This document shows positions 1-8,787 of a stretch of 64,000 nucleotides of DNA, one piece after another. Both the position numbers and the translations under genes were made by a program. This stretch comes from a bacterium. Lineage in GTDB: Bacteria; Vulcanimicrobiota; Xenobia; Xenobiales; JADMJV01. The stretch's first letter is position 1, and the number at the start of each line of letters is the position of its first letter. Under the pieces are notes generated by a model, which searched no databases, was not told the origin of the DNA, and worked only from the letters and a program-made list of their open reading frames with translations. The DNA is taken from positions 1-64,000 of the forward strand of contig JAFEBA010000034.1 of assembly GCA_018266105.1 (NCBI GenBank), given 5' to 3'.

Positions 1-58
1 AAGCCTCGGCAGGGATCGGAATACCCGTCAGAAGCCAGAGCCAGATACGAAACTTCAT
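1..58 (-). CDS. Start of a probable secreted protein (partial, runs off the window)
   Basis: Only the first 19 codons lie in the window. They read as a basic N-terminus (MKFR), a hydrophobic Trp/Leu-rich core and a small-residue end (PAEA), which looks like a signal peptide. The gene would run off the left edge. No clear Shine-Dalgarno sequence stands before the ATG, so the call rests on the leader-like sequence alone. Its function cannot be judged. Confidence 0.4.
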   Translation of the reverse strand, partial: MKFRIWLWLLTGIPIPAEA

Positions 59-115
59 TCAAAAAGATTGAGCTTCAGACTTGAAGCTTCGCTCGGGCCC
101 CGGCTGAAGTTCTGC

Positions 116-640
116 TTAACGCCTGGCCGGTTCCCGCAAAGCCTCCAGTATGGCCTGGCAGAATTGCGGCAGGTCAGCCGGCTTGCGGCTGGTGATGAAG
201 GAGCCGTCCACGACCAGCGGGCTGTCTTCATAAACCGCTCCCGAGTTTTTCAGGTCGACGGCCACCGACTCGTAGCAGGTCATCTTGCGGCCCTTGGTCA
301 CACCGGCTGAGATCAGGAGCTGAGGTCCGTGACAGACGGCCGCGATGGGTCGGTCGGTTGCGGCGAAGGCCTTGACGAATTCGACCGCCCCTTTCTCCAG
401 GCGCAGCGACTCGGGTGAGTGCCCACCGGGGATGATGAGCATGTCGTAGTCCTCGGCTCTGGCCCAGGAGACGGCCAGGTCCGAGGTCAGACTGAACTCC
501 CCGGCTTTTCCGGTCAGGTGTTCGCCGGCCTGAGGCGAGAGGACGGCCACCTGGAAGCCCGCCTGCTTCACTGCTTCGAATGGTTGACGGGCTTCAGAGT
601 CTTCGAACTCCTGGGTTACGAGCATGGCAATTCTTTTCAT
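116..640 (-). CDS. DJ-1/PfpI family protein (general stress protein 18 type)
   Basis: The 174-residue product has the layout of the DJ-1/PfpI class I glutamine amidotransferase-like family. An N-terminal strand (RIAMLVTQ) is followed by an acidic loop at 11-15, a PGGHSP loop at 71-76, and the nucleophile elbow AVCHGPQ with Cys103 and His104. Members act as stress-induced deglycases, chaperones or weak peptidases in the cytosol. The length is typical and a GAGGAG ribosome site precedes the ATG. The gene stands alone, divergent from the next gene. Family is clear; the exact substrate is not. Confidence 0.9.
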   Translation of the reverse strand: MKRIAMLVTQEFEDSEARQPFEAVKQAGFQVAVLSPQAGEHLTGKAGEFSLTSDLAVSWARAEDYDMLIIPGGHSPESLRLEKGAVEFVKAFAATDRPIAAVCHGPQLLISAGVTKGRKMTCYESVAVDLKNSGAVYEDSPLVVDGSFITSRKPADLPQFCQAILEALREPARR

Positions 641-753
641 AATAGATCTCCTCAGAAAATAGGTGTGATGGACCCCTCATTGCCCAACTCGGATGTCAGG
701 GTTCAGTTCCCCGCCGCGGAGGAATTCGCAAAACAAGTCCCCAAAATACCGTG

Positions 754-1488
754 ATGGCCCTCCACGACCTGGGTGAACTGCAAGACACCCGCACGATGAG
801 CCGCCGGTTCGTTTTTTCTGCCTTCGTGCTTTTCCTAAGCACCGTAGGTGGCTTTTTCTTTATCTTGCATTTGCTCTACACCCCCGGTTCAATTCGAAAG
901 AGTGAGCGACGGGCGGCTGCCATTGTGTGTGGCATGTGTGGACTCTGTAGTCTGGTTTTTGGCTACACCCTGGCCCGGCATCGGGGTGCGCGATTGCGTC
1001 TCTACACTGAAGGATTGGAGCTGGACATGCCAGGCCAGCACTACCGTCTGCGCTGGGAAGACGTGCATTTTTTGACTCTCAGGGTGACCACGCGCACCGT
1101 CAACGGGATCCGCGCTGGCACCATCCACGAGTACACCCTGCACCTGGCTGATGGTCGCAAGGTCGCGATTCCACCGGGAGTTCAGGAAGTGGAGCAGCTC
1201 GGGGAACGCCTGGAGAGAGAGATTTATCCTCGCGCCGCCAGCCGGGCCTTTGAGCGCCTGAGGCGCAACGAGTCGGTGAGTTTCGGGCCCTGCAAGATCA
1301 GCAATCAAGGCCTGGAGATCAGTGGCACTCTGAAGAAATGGAACGAGCTGGAGCCGATCACTCTGTCGGCCGGCGTGTTTACCGTGCGCAACGCGGGCGG
1401 ACAAACCTGGAGAGCGGTTCCCTTCAGTGACATCCCCAACGCCCCTGTGTTCTTGCAGCTGTCTCAGAGTCTGCGCCAGGCATCCTGA
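754..1488 (+). CDS. Membrane protein of unknown function with two N-terminal TM helices
   Basis: I do not recognise this protein by name. Near the N-terminus is a hydrophobic helix (VFSAFVLFLSTVGGFFFI) and a second one about 20 residues on (AAAIVCGMCGLCSLVFGY), followed by a soluble part of about 170 residues rich in short strands (RLRLYTEGLEL, YRLRWEDVHFL). That pattern resembles PH-like domains anchored to the inner membrane, but this is an inference. The start is uncertain: GTG at 751, ATG at 754 and ATG at 796 are possible and none has a good ribosome site. It is followed by a GST gene 23 bases on. Confidence 0.7.
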   Translation: MALHDLGELQDTRTMSRRFVFSAFVLFLSTVGGFFFILHLLYTPGSIRKSERRAAAIVCGMCGLCSLVFGYTLARHRGARLRLYTEGLELDMPGQHYRLRWEDVHFLTLRVTTRTVNGIRAGTIHEYTLHLADGRKVAIPPGVQEVEQLGERLEREIYPRAASRAFERLRRNESVSFGPCKISNQGLEISGTLKKWNELEPITLSAGVFTVRNAGGQTWRAVPFSDIPNAPVFLQLSQSLRQAS

Positions 1489-1511
1489 ACGACGTTTTCG
1501 AAGCCGTCGGC

Positions 1512-2135
1512 ATGAAACTCTACATCGCGCCGGGGGCCTGCTCATTGGCCCCTCACATCGCTCTTCACGAACTCGGAATTGAACACGAGATCGTCCCCAT
1601 CAACTTGCGCAAAGGGGAAGGCCAGAGTCCCGAACATCTGGCCCGCAATCCGGTCGGCGCTGTGCCGGTTTTAGAGACCCCGGATGGACGGACCCTCACC
1701 GAAGTGCTGGCGATCCTGCTCTACCTGGCCGGACAACATCCCCAAGCGGGCTGGATTCCCGACGATCCGGTGCCGCTCTATGAACGTCTCAGTTTCGTGG
1801 CCAGTGAGTTGCACAAGAGCTTTTATCCTTTGTTTTTTGGAGAGCGTATCGTCTCGACTCCAGAGGCGGTGGCAGAACTGGCCGAAGCTTATCGACAACG
1901 CCTGCGCGTGCGCTGGAGTCGGGTTTCGCAATGGTTGGGGGAGCAGCCCTACCTGCTGGGTTCCTTCGGGCCGGCTGACATTTATCTTTACGTGATCCTG
2001 ACCTGGTGGCTCAAGGGCATCAAGCAGTCACTGGAGGACTGGCCCAATCTGGTGCAGTTTGGCAAGCGGATGGAGGCTCGTTCGGCTGTGCTGGCAGCGC
2101 TGGAGCACGAGGGGCTCCGACCCGCCTTTACTTGA
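1512..2135 (+). CDS. Glutathione S-transferase family protein, beta-class-like
   Basis: The 207-residue length fits the family. The N-terminal thioredoxin-like half has the beta-class signature YIAPGACSLAPHIAL, with the cysteine at position 10, then NPVGAVPVLE with the cis-proline and a LTEVLAILLYL helix in place of the usual LTES. The C-terminal half is helical. Such enzymes conjugate or reduce electrophiles with glutathione in the cytosol. It lies 23 bases after the membrane gene and overlaps the convergent amidohydrolase gene by 8 bases. Class assignment is from motifs only; the substrate is unknown. Confidence 0.88.
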   Translation: MKLYIAPGACSLAPHIALHELGIEHEIVPINLRKGEGQSPEHLARNPVGAVPVLETPDGRTLTEVLAILLYLAGQHPQAGWIPDDPVPLYERLSFVASELHKSFYPLFFGERIVSTPEAVAELAEAYRQRLRVRWSRVSQWLGEQPYLLGSFGPADIYLYVILTWWLKGIKQSLEDWPNLVQFGKRMEARSAVLAALEHEGLRPAFT

Positions 2136-3018
2136 GGGGCTGATGGTTGCGGAAACGCTCGCCGTCATCAACAAGCTGCTGATAAATGGTCTGAAATCGT
2201 CCGTCGCTGTAACGTAAGGATTCAGGGTGGAACTGGACCGCCCACTGCCAGGGGTGGTCCTTGACCTGCACTGCTTCGGCCAGACCGTCCGGAGCCCGGG
2301 CAATGACCTCCAGTGCGGGCGCCACGTCTTTGATGGCTTGATGGTGAATGGAATTGACTTCCACCTGGCCGCCAACCAGGTTGTAAAGGCGCGTGTCCGG
2401 CTTGATTTCCAGTCCATGGGCGGGGTCGATGCGATTGGCAAAACTCTCGTGAACGTGGGCCGGGCGGTGATTGACGGGGCCGGGCCGGTCGCTGGGCAGA
2501 TCCTGATAAAGGGTGCCCCCCAGGGCGACGTTCAGACCTTGCTCCCCGCGGCACTGTCCGAAGAGCGGCATATCCCGCCCAACCGCATAGCGCATCCCCG
2601 CAATTTCAAAGTTGTCCCAGGCGGTGTCAGGTTCGGCCGGGTCCATGTGGGGGCCGAGCTTTTCTCCATACTTGGCCGGGTCCCAGTCCCGTCCGCCCGG
2701 AACCAACACCGCATCGACCTGAGAAACCTGTTGCTCGGCTGATTGTCCATTCTGACCCTGGTAAAGCAGACGGGGCATGCCGCCCGCGTCCATGACGGCA
2801 TCGGCCAGATCCAGCACGTCGTCGTGAGCTTCCGCTGGTTTGTAGCCCTTCTCGACGAAAATACCCACCGTGCAGCGCTGCTGCCCCTGCATCCGGTGTT
2901 GCCACTGATCCTGGAGTTGACCGATCACCGTATCCAGGCCGTCCTCCGGCTTGAAGCTGGGCTTAGGATGGGGAGTGGCGGCCGCGCCAGAGGGTAAAAA
3001 TTTGGGCTGAATCTGCAT
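2128..3018 (-). CDS. Class I glutamine amidotransferase-like hydrolase (peptidase C26 / PuuD type)
   Basis: The protein has the gamma-glutamyl-gamma-aminobutyrate hydrolase layout. VDAVLVPGGRDWDP (101-114) is the oxyanion loop, PLFGQCRGEQGLN holds the nucleophile Cys156, and WAVQFHPESL near residue 265 supplies His and Glu. The elbow reads QCRGEQ rather than the usual GICRGxQ. An N-terminal extension of about 45 residues, Pro- and Gln-rich, is unusual. PuuD hydrolyses gamma-glutamyl-GABA in putrescine breakdown, which would match the aldehyde dehydrogenase/aminotransferase operon 1 kb away, but that link is inference. Confidence 0.82.
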   Translation of the reverse strand: MQIQPKFLPSGAAATPHPKPSFKPEDGLDTVIGQLQDQWQHRMQGQQRCTVGIFVEKGYKPAEAHDDVLDLADAVMDAGGMPRLLYQGQNGQSAEQQVSQVDAVLVPGGRDWDPAKYGEKLGPHMDPAEPDTAWDNFEIAGMRYAVGRDMPLFGQCRGEQGLNVALGGTLYQDLPSDRPGPVNHRPAHVHESFANRIDPAHGLEIKPDTRLYNLVGGQVEVNSIHHQAIKDVAPALEVIARAPDGLAEAVQVKDHPWQWAVQFHPESLRYSDGRFQTIYQQLVDDGERFRNHQPLK

Positions 3019-3059
3019 ACCCGCGAGTTTATCCAGTCAGGCTGAAAAGTTTTTGAACG

Positions 3060-3935
3060 TTATTTGCTGCGCAACTCCACCACCTCCGGCCAGCGTTCAG
3101 TCAAGTCCACGCTCTGGTCTTGCTTGAGATAGCGGTCCAGGAAAGCCTTGCAATAGTGGGCAATGGCCTCCTGGTTGTGGCCGTTCAGGTCAGTCCAGGC
3201 CAGGTGGCCGGCTCGACGAAATTCGACATAATAGGCCGGGGATTGGGTGGCCGCAAAAAGACCCCCGTGCAGGAGCGAGGGCTTAACACCCAGGTCGAGG
3301 GAGCCGGTTTGAAAGAGTGCCGGCACTCCCAGGTGCTTCAGTTGTCCCCCGCCACGGAGTCCGGAAAGGTAAGGCGAGAGGCCGATGACGGCGGAGATCT
3401 TGCATTCCTGTTGTCTCCAGCCGGGCCAGGCCCCGGCCGTGCCAAAGACAGTATATCCCCCAAGGGAATGTCCCATCAGGGCGACTCCCAGAGACCAGTC
3501 GACTCGAGCCGCCCAGACCGGGTCCGTGCGCAGAAAGTGCAGAACTGATACTAGATCGTCCCGTCGGTCTTTGTAGGTGGATTCAGTCCAGGTGTCGGTG
3601 TGCCGCATCGAAACCTCTGGCCCTCCTGAGCCCAGGCGCGCATCTTTGTGCTCCACTGCCACCACCAGGTAGCCGGCTTCGGCCAGACTCTTGCACAGTC
3701 GGCTGGATTGGTTGGGGTTGCCGTGGTAACCGTGTGAAAAAACAACCAGAGGAGCGCAGCCCGCCTTGGGCCGCCAGATGGCCACCCTGTGTCCGGCCCA
3801 GAGCTCCTCTTGGCCGGGAGATCGGCTCGCGCGTGTTTGTGAATGTTGTTGCTGGAAGCGTTCCCGCCAGCCGGGTTCAGCCGGTAGAGCCTGTAGCGTG
3901 CAGAGAAGGGTCAGTGCATACCAGAGCAATCGCAT
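3060..3935 (-). CDS. Secreted alpha/beta hydrolase (dienelactone hydrolase/lipase-like)
   Basis: The chosen ATG gives a 291-residue protein opening with a signal peptide (MRLLWYALTLLCTLQALPAEP). The hydrolase fold shows an oxyanion turn VVFSHGYHGN (64-73) and the nucleophile elbow GHSLGGY with Ser157. An Asp and a His late in the chain (SLDLGVKP, RRAGHLAWTD) complete a plausible triad. It resembles the PET-hydrolase/platelet-activating-factor acetylhydrolase-like group. The reading frame extends 34 codons upstream, but that part lacks a leader and is rejected. Substrate unknown, probably an ester. Confidence 0.83.
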   Translation of the reverse strand: MRLLWYALTLLCTLQALPAEPGWRERFQQQHSQTRASRSPGQEELWAGHRVAIWRPKAGCAPLVVFSHGYHGNPNQSSRLCKSLAEAGYLVVAVEHKDARLGSGGPEVSMRHTDTWTESTYKDRRDDLVSVLHFLRTDPVWAARVDWSLGVALMGHSLGGYTVFGTAGAWPGWRQQECKISAVIGLSPYLSGLRGGGQLKHLGVPALFQTGSLDLGVKPSLLHGGLFAATQSPAYYVEFRRAGHLAWTDLNGHNQEAIAHYCKAFLDRYLKQDQSVDLTERWPEVVELRSK

Positions 3936-4044
3936 ATCTGGTGCTTTCTCGGGCCGTCTTTCGGGACCTCTAGCTGCGAAGGAGGCCTCAGGGCAGCCAA
4001 CGAACCGCGCCAACACAAATATTGATGAGGGGATCACGCGACCA

Positions 4045-5469
4045 ATGAAGCTTTTTATTGACGGAGATACTCAGACGGGCCAGAGCACCGAGTGGGTGCT
4101 CAATCCTTCCACCGGGGAGAAACTCCAGGAAGTGCCGTTGGCGTCCACCGATCAGGTGGACCAGGCCGTGACGGCCGCCCGCAAAGCTTTCCCCGGCTGG
4201 GCTGATACGTCTCCAGCCGATCGTGCACGGGCCCTTTTGAAGCTGGCCGACCGACTGGAAGAGAACGCGGCAGAGCTGGCCGACCTGGAATCCAAGAATG
4301 TAGGCAAGCCCAAGTTCCTGGCTGATTTTGAAATCCCGTTCATCGCTGACAACCTGCGCTTTTTCGCGGGGGCGGCTCGCTGCCTGGAGGGGCGCTCGGC
4401 CGGTGAATACACAGCCGGACGGACCAGCTGGATTCGGCGCGAGCCCATCGGCGTGATTGCCCAGATCGCCCCCTGGAACTACCCGCTGATGATGGCGGGC
4501 TGGAAGATTGGGCCGGCGCTGGCAGCTGGTAATACAGTCGTGCTCAAGCCCAGCGAAATGACTCCTCTGACCACCTTCCGACTGGCTGAACTGGCCGCTG
4601 ACCTCTTTCCGGCCGGCGTGTTCAACGTGGTGAATGGCCACGGTGCCACAGTCGGTGCTCATCTCTGCCAGCATAAGGAAGTGGATATGGTCTCCTTGAC
4701 CGGGGACGTGGGCACGGGTAAGGAAGTGGCCCGGGCTGCTTCGCAGAGTCTCAAGCGCGTTCACCTGGAACTGGGGGGCAAAGCTCCCGTGATTATTTAC
4801 GATGACGCTGATCTGGACCTGGTGGTCGAGACGGTCAAGTTCGCTGGATACATGAACACCGGTCAAGACTGCACGGCTGCCTGCCGCATCTATGCTCAGG
4901 CTGGCATTCATGACCGATTGGTCGAGCGACTCAGCGCTGCCATCGACTCGATGGTGGTGGGCGAGCCAAACCTGGAAAACTGTGAGATGGGGCCTTTGAT
5001 TTCGCAACGCCAGCGTGAACGAGTGCTGGGCTTTATGGACCGGGCTAAGGCCCACAAACATCTGGAGTTTATCTCGGGTAAGCAGAAACTCAATCCCAAC
5101 GGATTTTTCCTGCCCCCCACCATGGTGACCGGCGCTCGCCACGAGGACGAGATGGTTCAGAAAGAAGTCTTTGGTCCCGTGATTACCGTTACTCGCTTTC
5201 AGGAAGAAGCTCAGGCGCTGCAATGGGCCAACGGGGTGGATTACGGCCTCTCGGCCTCAGTCTGGACGCGCGACCTGGACAAGGCCATGCGCGCCACCAA
5301 ATACCTGCACTTCGGATGCGTCTGGGTCAATGACCACGGCACGCTGGTGAGTGAAATGCCCCACGGCGGGTTCAAGCATTCTGGCTATGGCAAGGACATG
5401 TCCAGCTACGCCCTGGATGATTATACCGATGCCAAGCACGTCATGGTTCGATTAGGAGCGCTGACTTAA
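4045..5469 (+). CDS. Aldehyde dehydrogenase, gamma-aminobutyraldehyde/betaine-aldehyde type
   Basis: This 474-residue NAD(P)-dependent ALDH oxidises an aldehyde to its acid in the cytosol. The Rossmann segment IAPWNYPLMMAGWKIGPALAAGN, the general base in LELGGKAP and the nucleophile Cys276 in GQDCTAACR are all present. GQDCTA is typical of the PatD/YdcW and BetB groups. A longer reading frame starts at 3766, but ATG 4045 has GAGGGG upstream and the normal family N-terminus (KLFIDGDTQTG). The stop overlaps the next start in TAATG. With a GABA-type aminotransferase next, a role in putrescine/GABA breakdown is likely. Confidence 0.9.
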   Translation: MKLFIDGDTQTGQSTEWVLNPSTGEKLQEVPLASTDQVDQAVTAARKAFPGWADTSPADRARALLKLADRLEENAAELADLESKNVGKPKFLADFEIPFIADNLRFFAGAARCLEGRSAGEYTAGRTSWIRREPIGVIAQIAPWNYPLMMAGWKIGPALAAGNTVVLKPSEMTPLTTFRLAELAADLFPAGVFNVVNGHGATVGAHLCQHKEVDMVSLTGDVGTGKEVARAASQSLKRVHLELGGKAPVIIYDDADLDLVVETVKFAGYMNTGQDCTAACRIYAQAGIHDRLVERLSAAIDSMVVGEPNLENCEMGPLISQRQRERVLGFMDRAKAHKHLEFISGKQKLNPNGFFLPPTMVTGARHEDEMVQKEVFGPVITVTRFQEEAQALQWANGVDYGLSASVWTRDLDKAMRATKYLHFGCVWVNDHGTLVSEMPHGGFKHSGYGKDMSSYALDDYTDAKHVMVRLGALT

Positions 5470-6797
5470 TGAAATCCGTCGTTTTAAAAACCGAGATTCC
5501 CGGCCCCAAGAGCCGGGAACTGATGGAGAAAGTCCATCAGCACACTCCCAAGTCGGTCGGACACGGCACTCCCTTGGGAATTGCCTCGGCCCAGGGGGCC
5601 ACCGTCACCGATCTGGACGGGAATACCTTTCTGGATTTTTCCGGAGGTATCGGCACTCTGAATATGGGGCATTGCCCGCCGGCCGTGGTCAAAGCCATTC
5701 AGGAGCAGTCTGAAGAGTACCTGCACCTGTGCTTCCAGGTGCTGGCCTATCCGAGCTATGTGGATCTGTGCGCCAAGCTGAATGCCATAACCCCCGGTGC
5801 CCACCCCAAGAAGAGCGTACTCTTCAACAGCGGCGCGGAAGGAACCGAAAATGCTGTCAAGATCGCTCGTGCCTACACCGGCAGGAGTGGGGTCATCGTC
5901 TTTGACCGCGCCTTTCACGGACGGACCATGATGTGTCTGGGCATGACCGGTCAGGTCAAGCCCTATAAGGTCGGATTTGGTCCTTTTCCCGGGGATGTGG
6001 CGCGCATTCCGTATCCCTACAGCTACCGCAGTCACGGGGATGCTGAAGAGGCGAGCTTTCATGCTCTGGACCAGGTCTTTCGCTGTGACCTCCCCCCCGA
6101 GCGGGTGGCCTGCATTATTATGGAACCCATTCTGGGTGAGGGCGGCTTTGTGGTGCCCCCGCCCGGATTTATGCCACGGTTACGCAAACTCTGTGATCAG
6201 CACGGCATCCTCTTGATCGCCGACGAGGTCCAGACGGGCTTTGGGCGTACCGGAAAATTGTTCTGCATTGAGCATTGGAACGTGATTCCGGACCTGATTG
6301 TCATGGCCAAGTCCCTGGGGGGAGGCACACCGCTCAGCGCTGTGACCGGCAAGGCCGAGATCATGGATGCGCTGGTGACCGGTTCCATCGGCGGAACCTA
6401 TGGCGGAAATCCGCTGGCCTGTCGGGCCGCGCTGGCCGCTATCGAGACGCTGGAAAAGGAAGGCCTGGTGGCTCGGGCCAACCAGTTGGGCGAAAGGGTG
6501 CGTCAGCATTTGAAACCACTCCAGGAGAAGTTTCCCGTGATTGGTGAGGTGCGCGGCCTGGGCGCCATGATTGGCATTGAGCTGGCTGACCCGGCCAGTA
6601 AGGAGCCGGCCACCAACCTGGCCGCCGAACTGATCGCGGCCTGTCTCAAGAAAGGCCTGATCATGCTCTAGTCTGGGGCCGGCAATAACGTGATTCGCAC
6701 GCTGATGCCTCTGGTTATGACGGACGAGCAGCTGGATGAGGCCATGGAGATTTTTGCCTCCTGTCTGGCGGAAGTGCATCAGGGTGTGGCCTCGTGA
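5469..6797 (+). pseudogene. gabT: 4-aminobutyrate aminotransferase (GabT-like) with an in-frame TAG at codon 401
   Basis: Class III PLP-dependent aminotransferase. The PLP lysine is Lys281 in VMAKSLGGG, and VFDRAFHGRTM and IADEVQTGFGRTG are intact. Translation stops at TAG (6669-6671), but the same frame stays open after it for 41 codons and encodes the expected C-terminus, including NNVIRTLMPL, to a TGA at 6795-6797. That TGA overlaps the next gene's GTG, as expected for the original gene end. The lost part holds Arg410, matching Arg398 of E. coli GabT, which binds the substrate carboxylate. The stop codon may be a real nonsense mutation or a base error. The truncated 400-residue product is unlikely to be active. 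Confidence 0.85.
6669..6671 (+). other. In-frame amber codon interrupting the aminotransferase gene
   Basis: TAG between CTC (Leu400) and TCT (Ser402). In relatives this position follows the GLI-L-L strand and usually carries Lys, Ser or Thr. AAG (Lys) or CAG (Gln) is one base away. The same frame is open on both sides. Confidence 0.9.
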
Positions 6798-8230
6798 GAA
6801 AAACGAAACACTCTCTGGTGGTGGCCGGCAAAGCCTGGCATGGGAAAGACTACCGCCCGGTGGTCAATCCCTGGACGGGCAAGGCTTTTGCCGAAGTCGC
6901 CTATGCTGGTGCCGACCAGCTCGAGCAGGCAATCGCAGCCGCGGCTGGAGCCGCCCGAGAGATGCGGCGCGCCAGTCGGGCGCGCCGGTCCGCCTGGTGT
7001 CTGTCCATTGCCCAGGGTCTGGAGGCTCGCAAGGAGGAGTTTGCCCAGACCATGATGAGCGAGTCGGGCAAGCCTATCCGACTGGCCCGCGATGAGGTCA
7101 CTCGCGCTATTTCGACCTTCACCTTTGCCGCCCACGAGGCCCTCAAGTTTGGCGGTGAGTTTGTTCCTCTGGATGTGACCGGAGTCAGCGCTGGCTACCA
7201 GGGAGTGACTCAGCGCTTTGGGGCCGGACCGGTGGCAGCCATCACACCCTTTAATTTTCCGCTCAATCTGGTGGCTCACAAGGTGGCCCCGGCTCTGGCC
7301 GTGGGCAATCCGGTTCTGCTCAAGCCAGCTCCCAATACACCCTTGACTTCGCTGTTACTGAGCGAATTGGTGCTGGAAGCCGGGGTGCCCCCGGCCGGTT
7401 TTTCCTGTCTCAATCTCGATATCGCTGAGATCGAGAAGCTGGTGGAGGACCCTCGCGTTCCAGTCATCAGCTTTACAGGGAGTGCTCGGGTTGGCTGGAG
7501 TCTGCGCTCACGAGCCGCTCACAAAAAAGTGATCCTCGAGCTGGGTGGCAACGCCAGCGTCATTGTGCATAGCGATGCCAATCTGGAGCACGCCCTCCCC
7601 CGGCTGGCCGCTGGTGGCTATGCTTATGCTGGTCAGGTGTGCATTTCAGTCCAGCATATCCTGGTGGAGCGCAGTATTTATGGCGACTTTCTGGAGGGTT
7701 ACCTGGCCGAAGTTGCCCGACTCAAGGTCGGAGACCCGGGCCTGGAGCCCACCATGGTCGGCCCCCTGATTCGACCTCAAGAGTCCGAGCGGATTGATCA
7801 GTGGGTGCAAGAAGCCGTGGCGGGCGGAGCCCGATTGCACTGTGGGGGACAGACTCAGGGCCCGTGCTACTTGCCCACCGTTCTCAGCGGAGTACCTGCC
7901 TCCGCTCAGATTAGCTGCGAAGAGGTCTTTGGTCCGATTACCACGGTCGATCCTTACGACACGTGGGAAGAGGCCCTGGAGCGCGTCAATTCGTCCAAAT
8001 ACGGCTTACAGGCTGGCATCTTCACTCGTGATCTGGAACGAATTATGAGCAGTTGGGAAGAGCTGGAGTGTGGTGGCGTCATCGTCAATGACTATCCTAC
8101 CTTCCGGGTGGACAATATGCCTTACGGAGGCGTCAAGCAGTCGGGCGCTGGCCGCGAGGGCGTGCTCTACAGCATGGAGGAAATGTCTGAGTCACGACTG
8201 TTAGTTCTCAACCGCAATCCTTTGCGCTGA
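6794..8230 (+). CDS. NAD(P)-dependent aldehyde dehydrogenase family protein
   Basis: A second ALDH, 478 residues. ITPFNFPLNLVAHKVAPALAVGN is the cofactor segment, SFTGSARVGW the glycine turn, LELGGNAS holds the general base Glu, and GQVCISVQ has the nucleophile Cys283. It is only distantly similar to the first ALDH of the operon. The GQVCISVQ pattern fits the semialdehyde/phosphonoacetaldehyde/lactaldehyde-type ALDH group. The GTG start overlaps the end of the interrupted aminotransferase frame (GTGA), so it was translationally coupled to it. Succinate semialdehyde oxidation would complete a GABA shunt, but this is inferred from context. Confidence 0.88.
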   Translation: MRKTKHSLVVAGKAWHGKDYRPVVNPWTGKAFAEVAYAGADQLEQAIAAAAGAAREMRRASRARRSAWCLSIAQGLEARKEEFAQTMMSESGKPIRLARDEVTRAISTFTFAAHEALKFGGEFVPLDVTGVSAGYQGVTQRFGAGPVAAITPFNFPLNLVAHKVAPALAVGNPVLLKPAPNTPLTSLLLSELVLEAGVPPAGFSCLNLDIAEIEKLVEDPRVPVISFTGSARVGWSLRSRAAHKKVILELGGNASVIVHSDANLEHALPRLAAGGYAYAGQVCISVQHILVERSIYGDFLEGYLAEVARLKVGDPGLEPTMVGPLIRPQESERIDQWVQEAVAGGARLHCGGQTQGPCYLPTVLSGVPASAQISCEEVFGPITTVDPYDTWEEALERVNSSKYGLQAGIFTRDLERIMSSWEELECGGVIVNDYPTFRVDNMPYGGVKQSGAGREGVLYSMEEMSESRLLVLNRNPLR

Positions 8231-8250
8231 GAGTGCTGGTCGGTCAAACA

Positions 8251-8291
8251 AAAAAGCCCTTGTGAGCGACTGGTGCTCCCAAGGGCTTTTT
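8251..8291. terminator. Bidirectional Rho-independent terminator
   Basis: A perfect inverted repeat, AAAAAGCCCTTG (8251-8262) and CAAGGGCTTTTT (8280-8291), with a 17-base loop. It has a T-run on each strand and lies between the convergent ALDH gene and the small secreted-protein gene, so it can serve both. Confidence 0.88.
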
Positions 8292-8310
8292 GCACATCTG
8301 GAGTGGCGGT

Positions 8311-8685
8311 TTAGCGTGACCAGCGGCCGTTGTTGCGATGCCAGTGGCTGCGCTCGCTGCGCCAGCCGTTGGTATGGCGGTTCCAGTCCCAGTCGCGATG
8401 AAGGTTGTAGTACTCGGTCGGGACATAGTTGGGGGTGTACGTCGTGTTGTAGTAAGCATTGACCCGGCGGCCGACTGTCAGCCCGGGAATCGTGACCGCG
8501 GTGTTGCCAATCTGGAACGTGGCGGCGTTGCTGGGGACGTAAGTGACTCCGTTGGGAGTGTTGAGATACACCCCGTTGGGGACGGTCCGATAGACCGTTC
8601 CGGATACGAACTGGCGAGCAAAGGCCGCTTGAGAACCCAGGGTGAGAACGGCTGCCGTAAGAACGGCCGAAAGTTGAAATTTCAT
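8311..8685 (-). CDS. Small secreted protein, unknown function
   Basis: The 124-residue product starts with a signal peptide (MKFQLSAVLTAAVLTLGSQAAFA). The mature part has the strands SGTVYRTVPNGVYLNTPNGVTYVPSNAA and GRRVNAYYN, resembling a small beta barrel, then a tail rich in Tyr, Trp, Arg and His. AGGAGG stands 7 bases before the chosen ATG at 8685, which decides against the longer frame. No enzyme motif is visible. It is probably periplasmic or surface-bound. It has its own ribosome site 102 bases after the kinase gene. Confidence 0.72.
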   Translation of the reverse strand: MKFQLSAVLTAAVLTLGSQAAFARQFVSGTVYRTVPNGVYLNTPNGVTYVPSNAATFQIGNTAVTIPGLTVGRRVNAYYNTTYTPNYVPTEYYNLHRDWDWNRHTNGWRSERSHWHRNNGRWSR

Positions 8686-8787
8686 GGTTGAATCCTCCTG
8701 GATCAACTTACCGTTGCAGCTCAAACTGTATCAGGCATGGTGATACTGTCTGGGCAGAGCCATGTACTGAGTGGCCCGGGGCTCGTG

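Noticed and set aside
3988..5223. A 411-codon minus-strand frame over the first ALDH gene
   Set aside because: Fully antisense to a strongly recognised ALDH.
6669..6671. TAG as a recoded amino acid (for example pyrrolysine or stop reassignment)
   Set aside because: TAG is the true stop of many genes in this window, and no Pyl genes are seen. One site alone does not support recoding.
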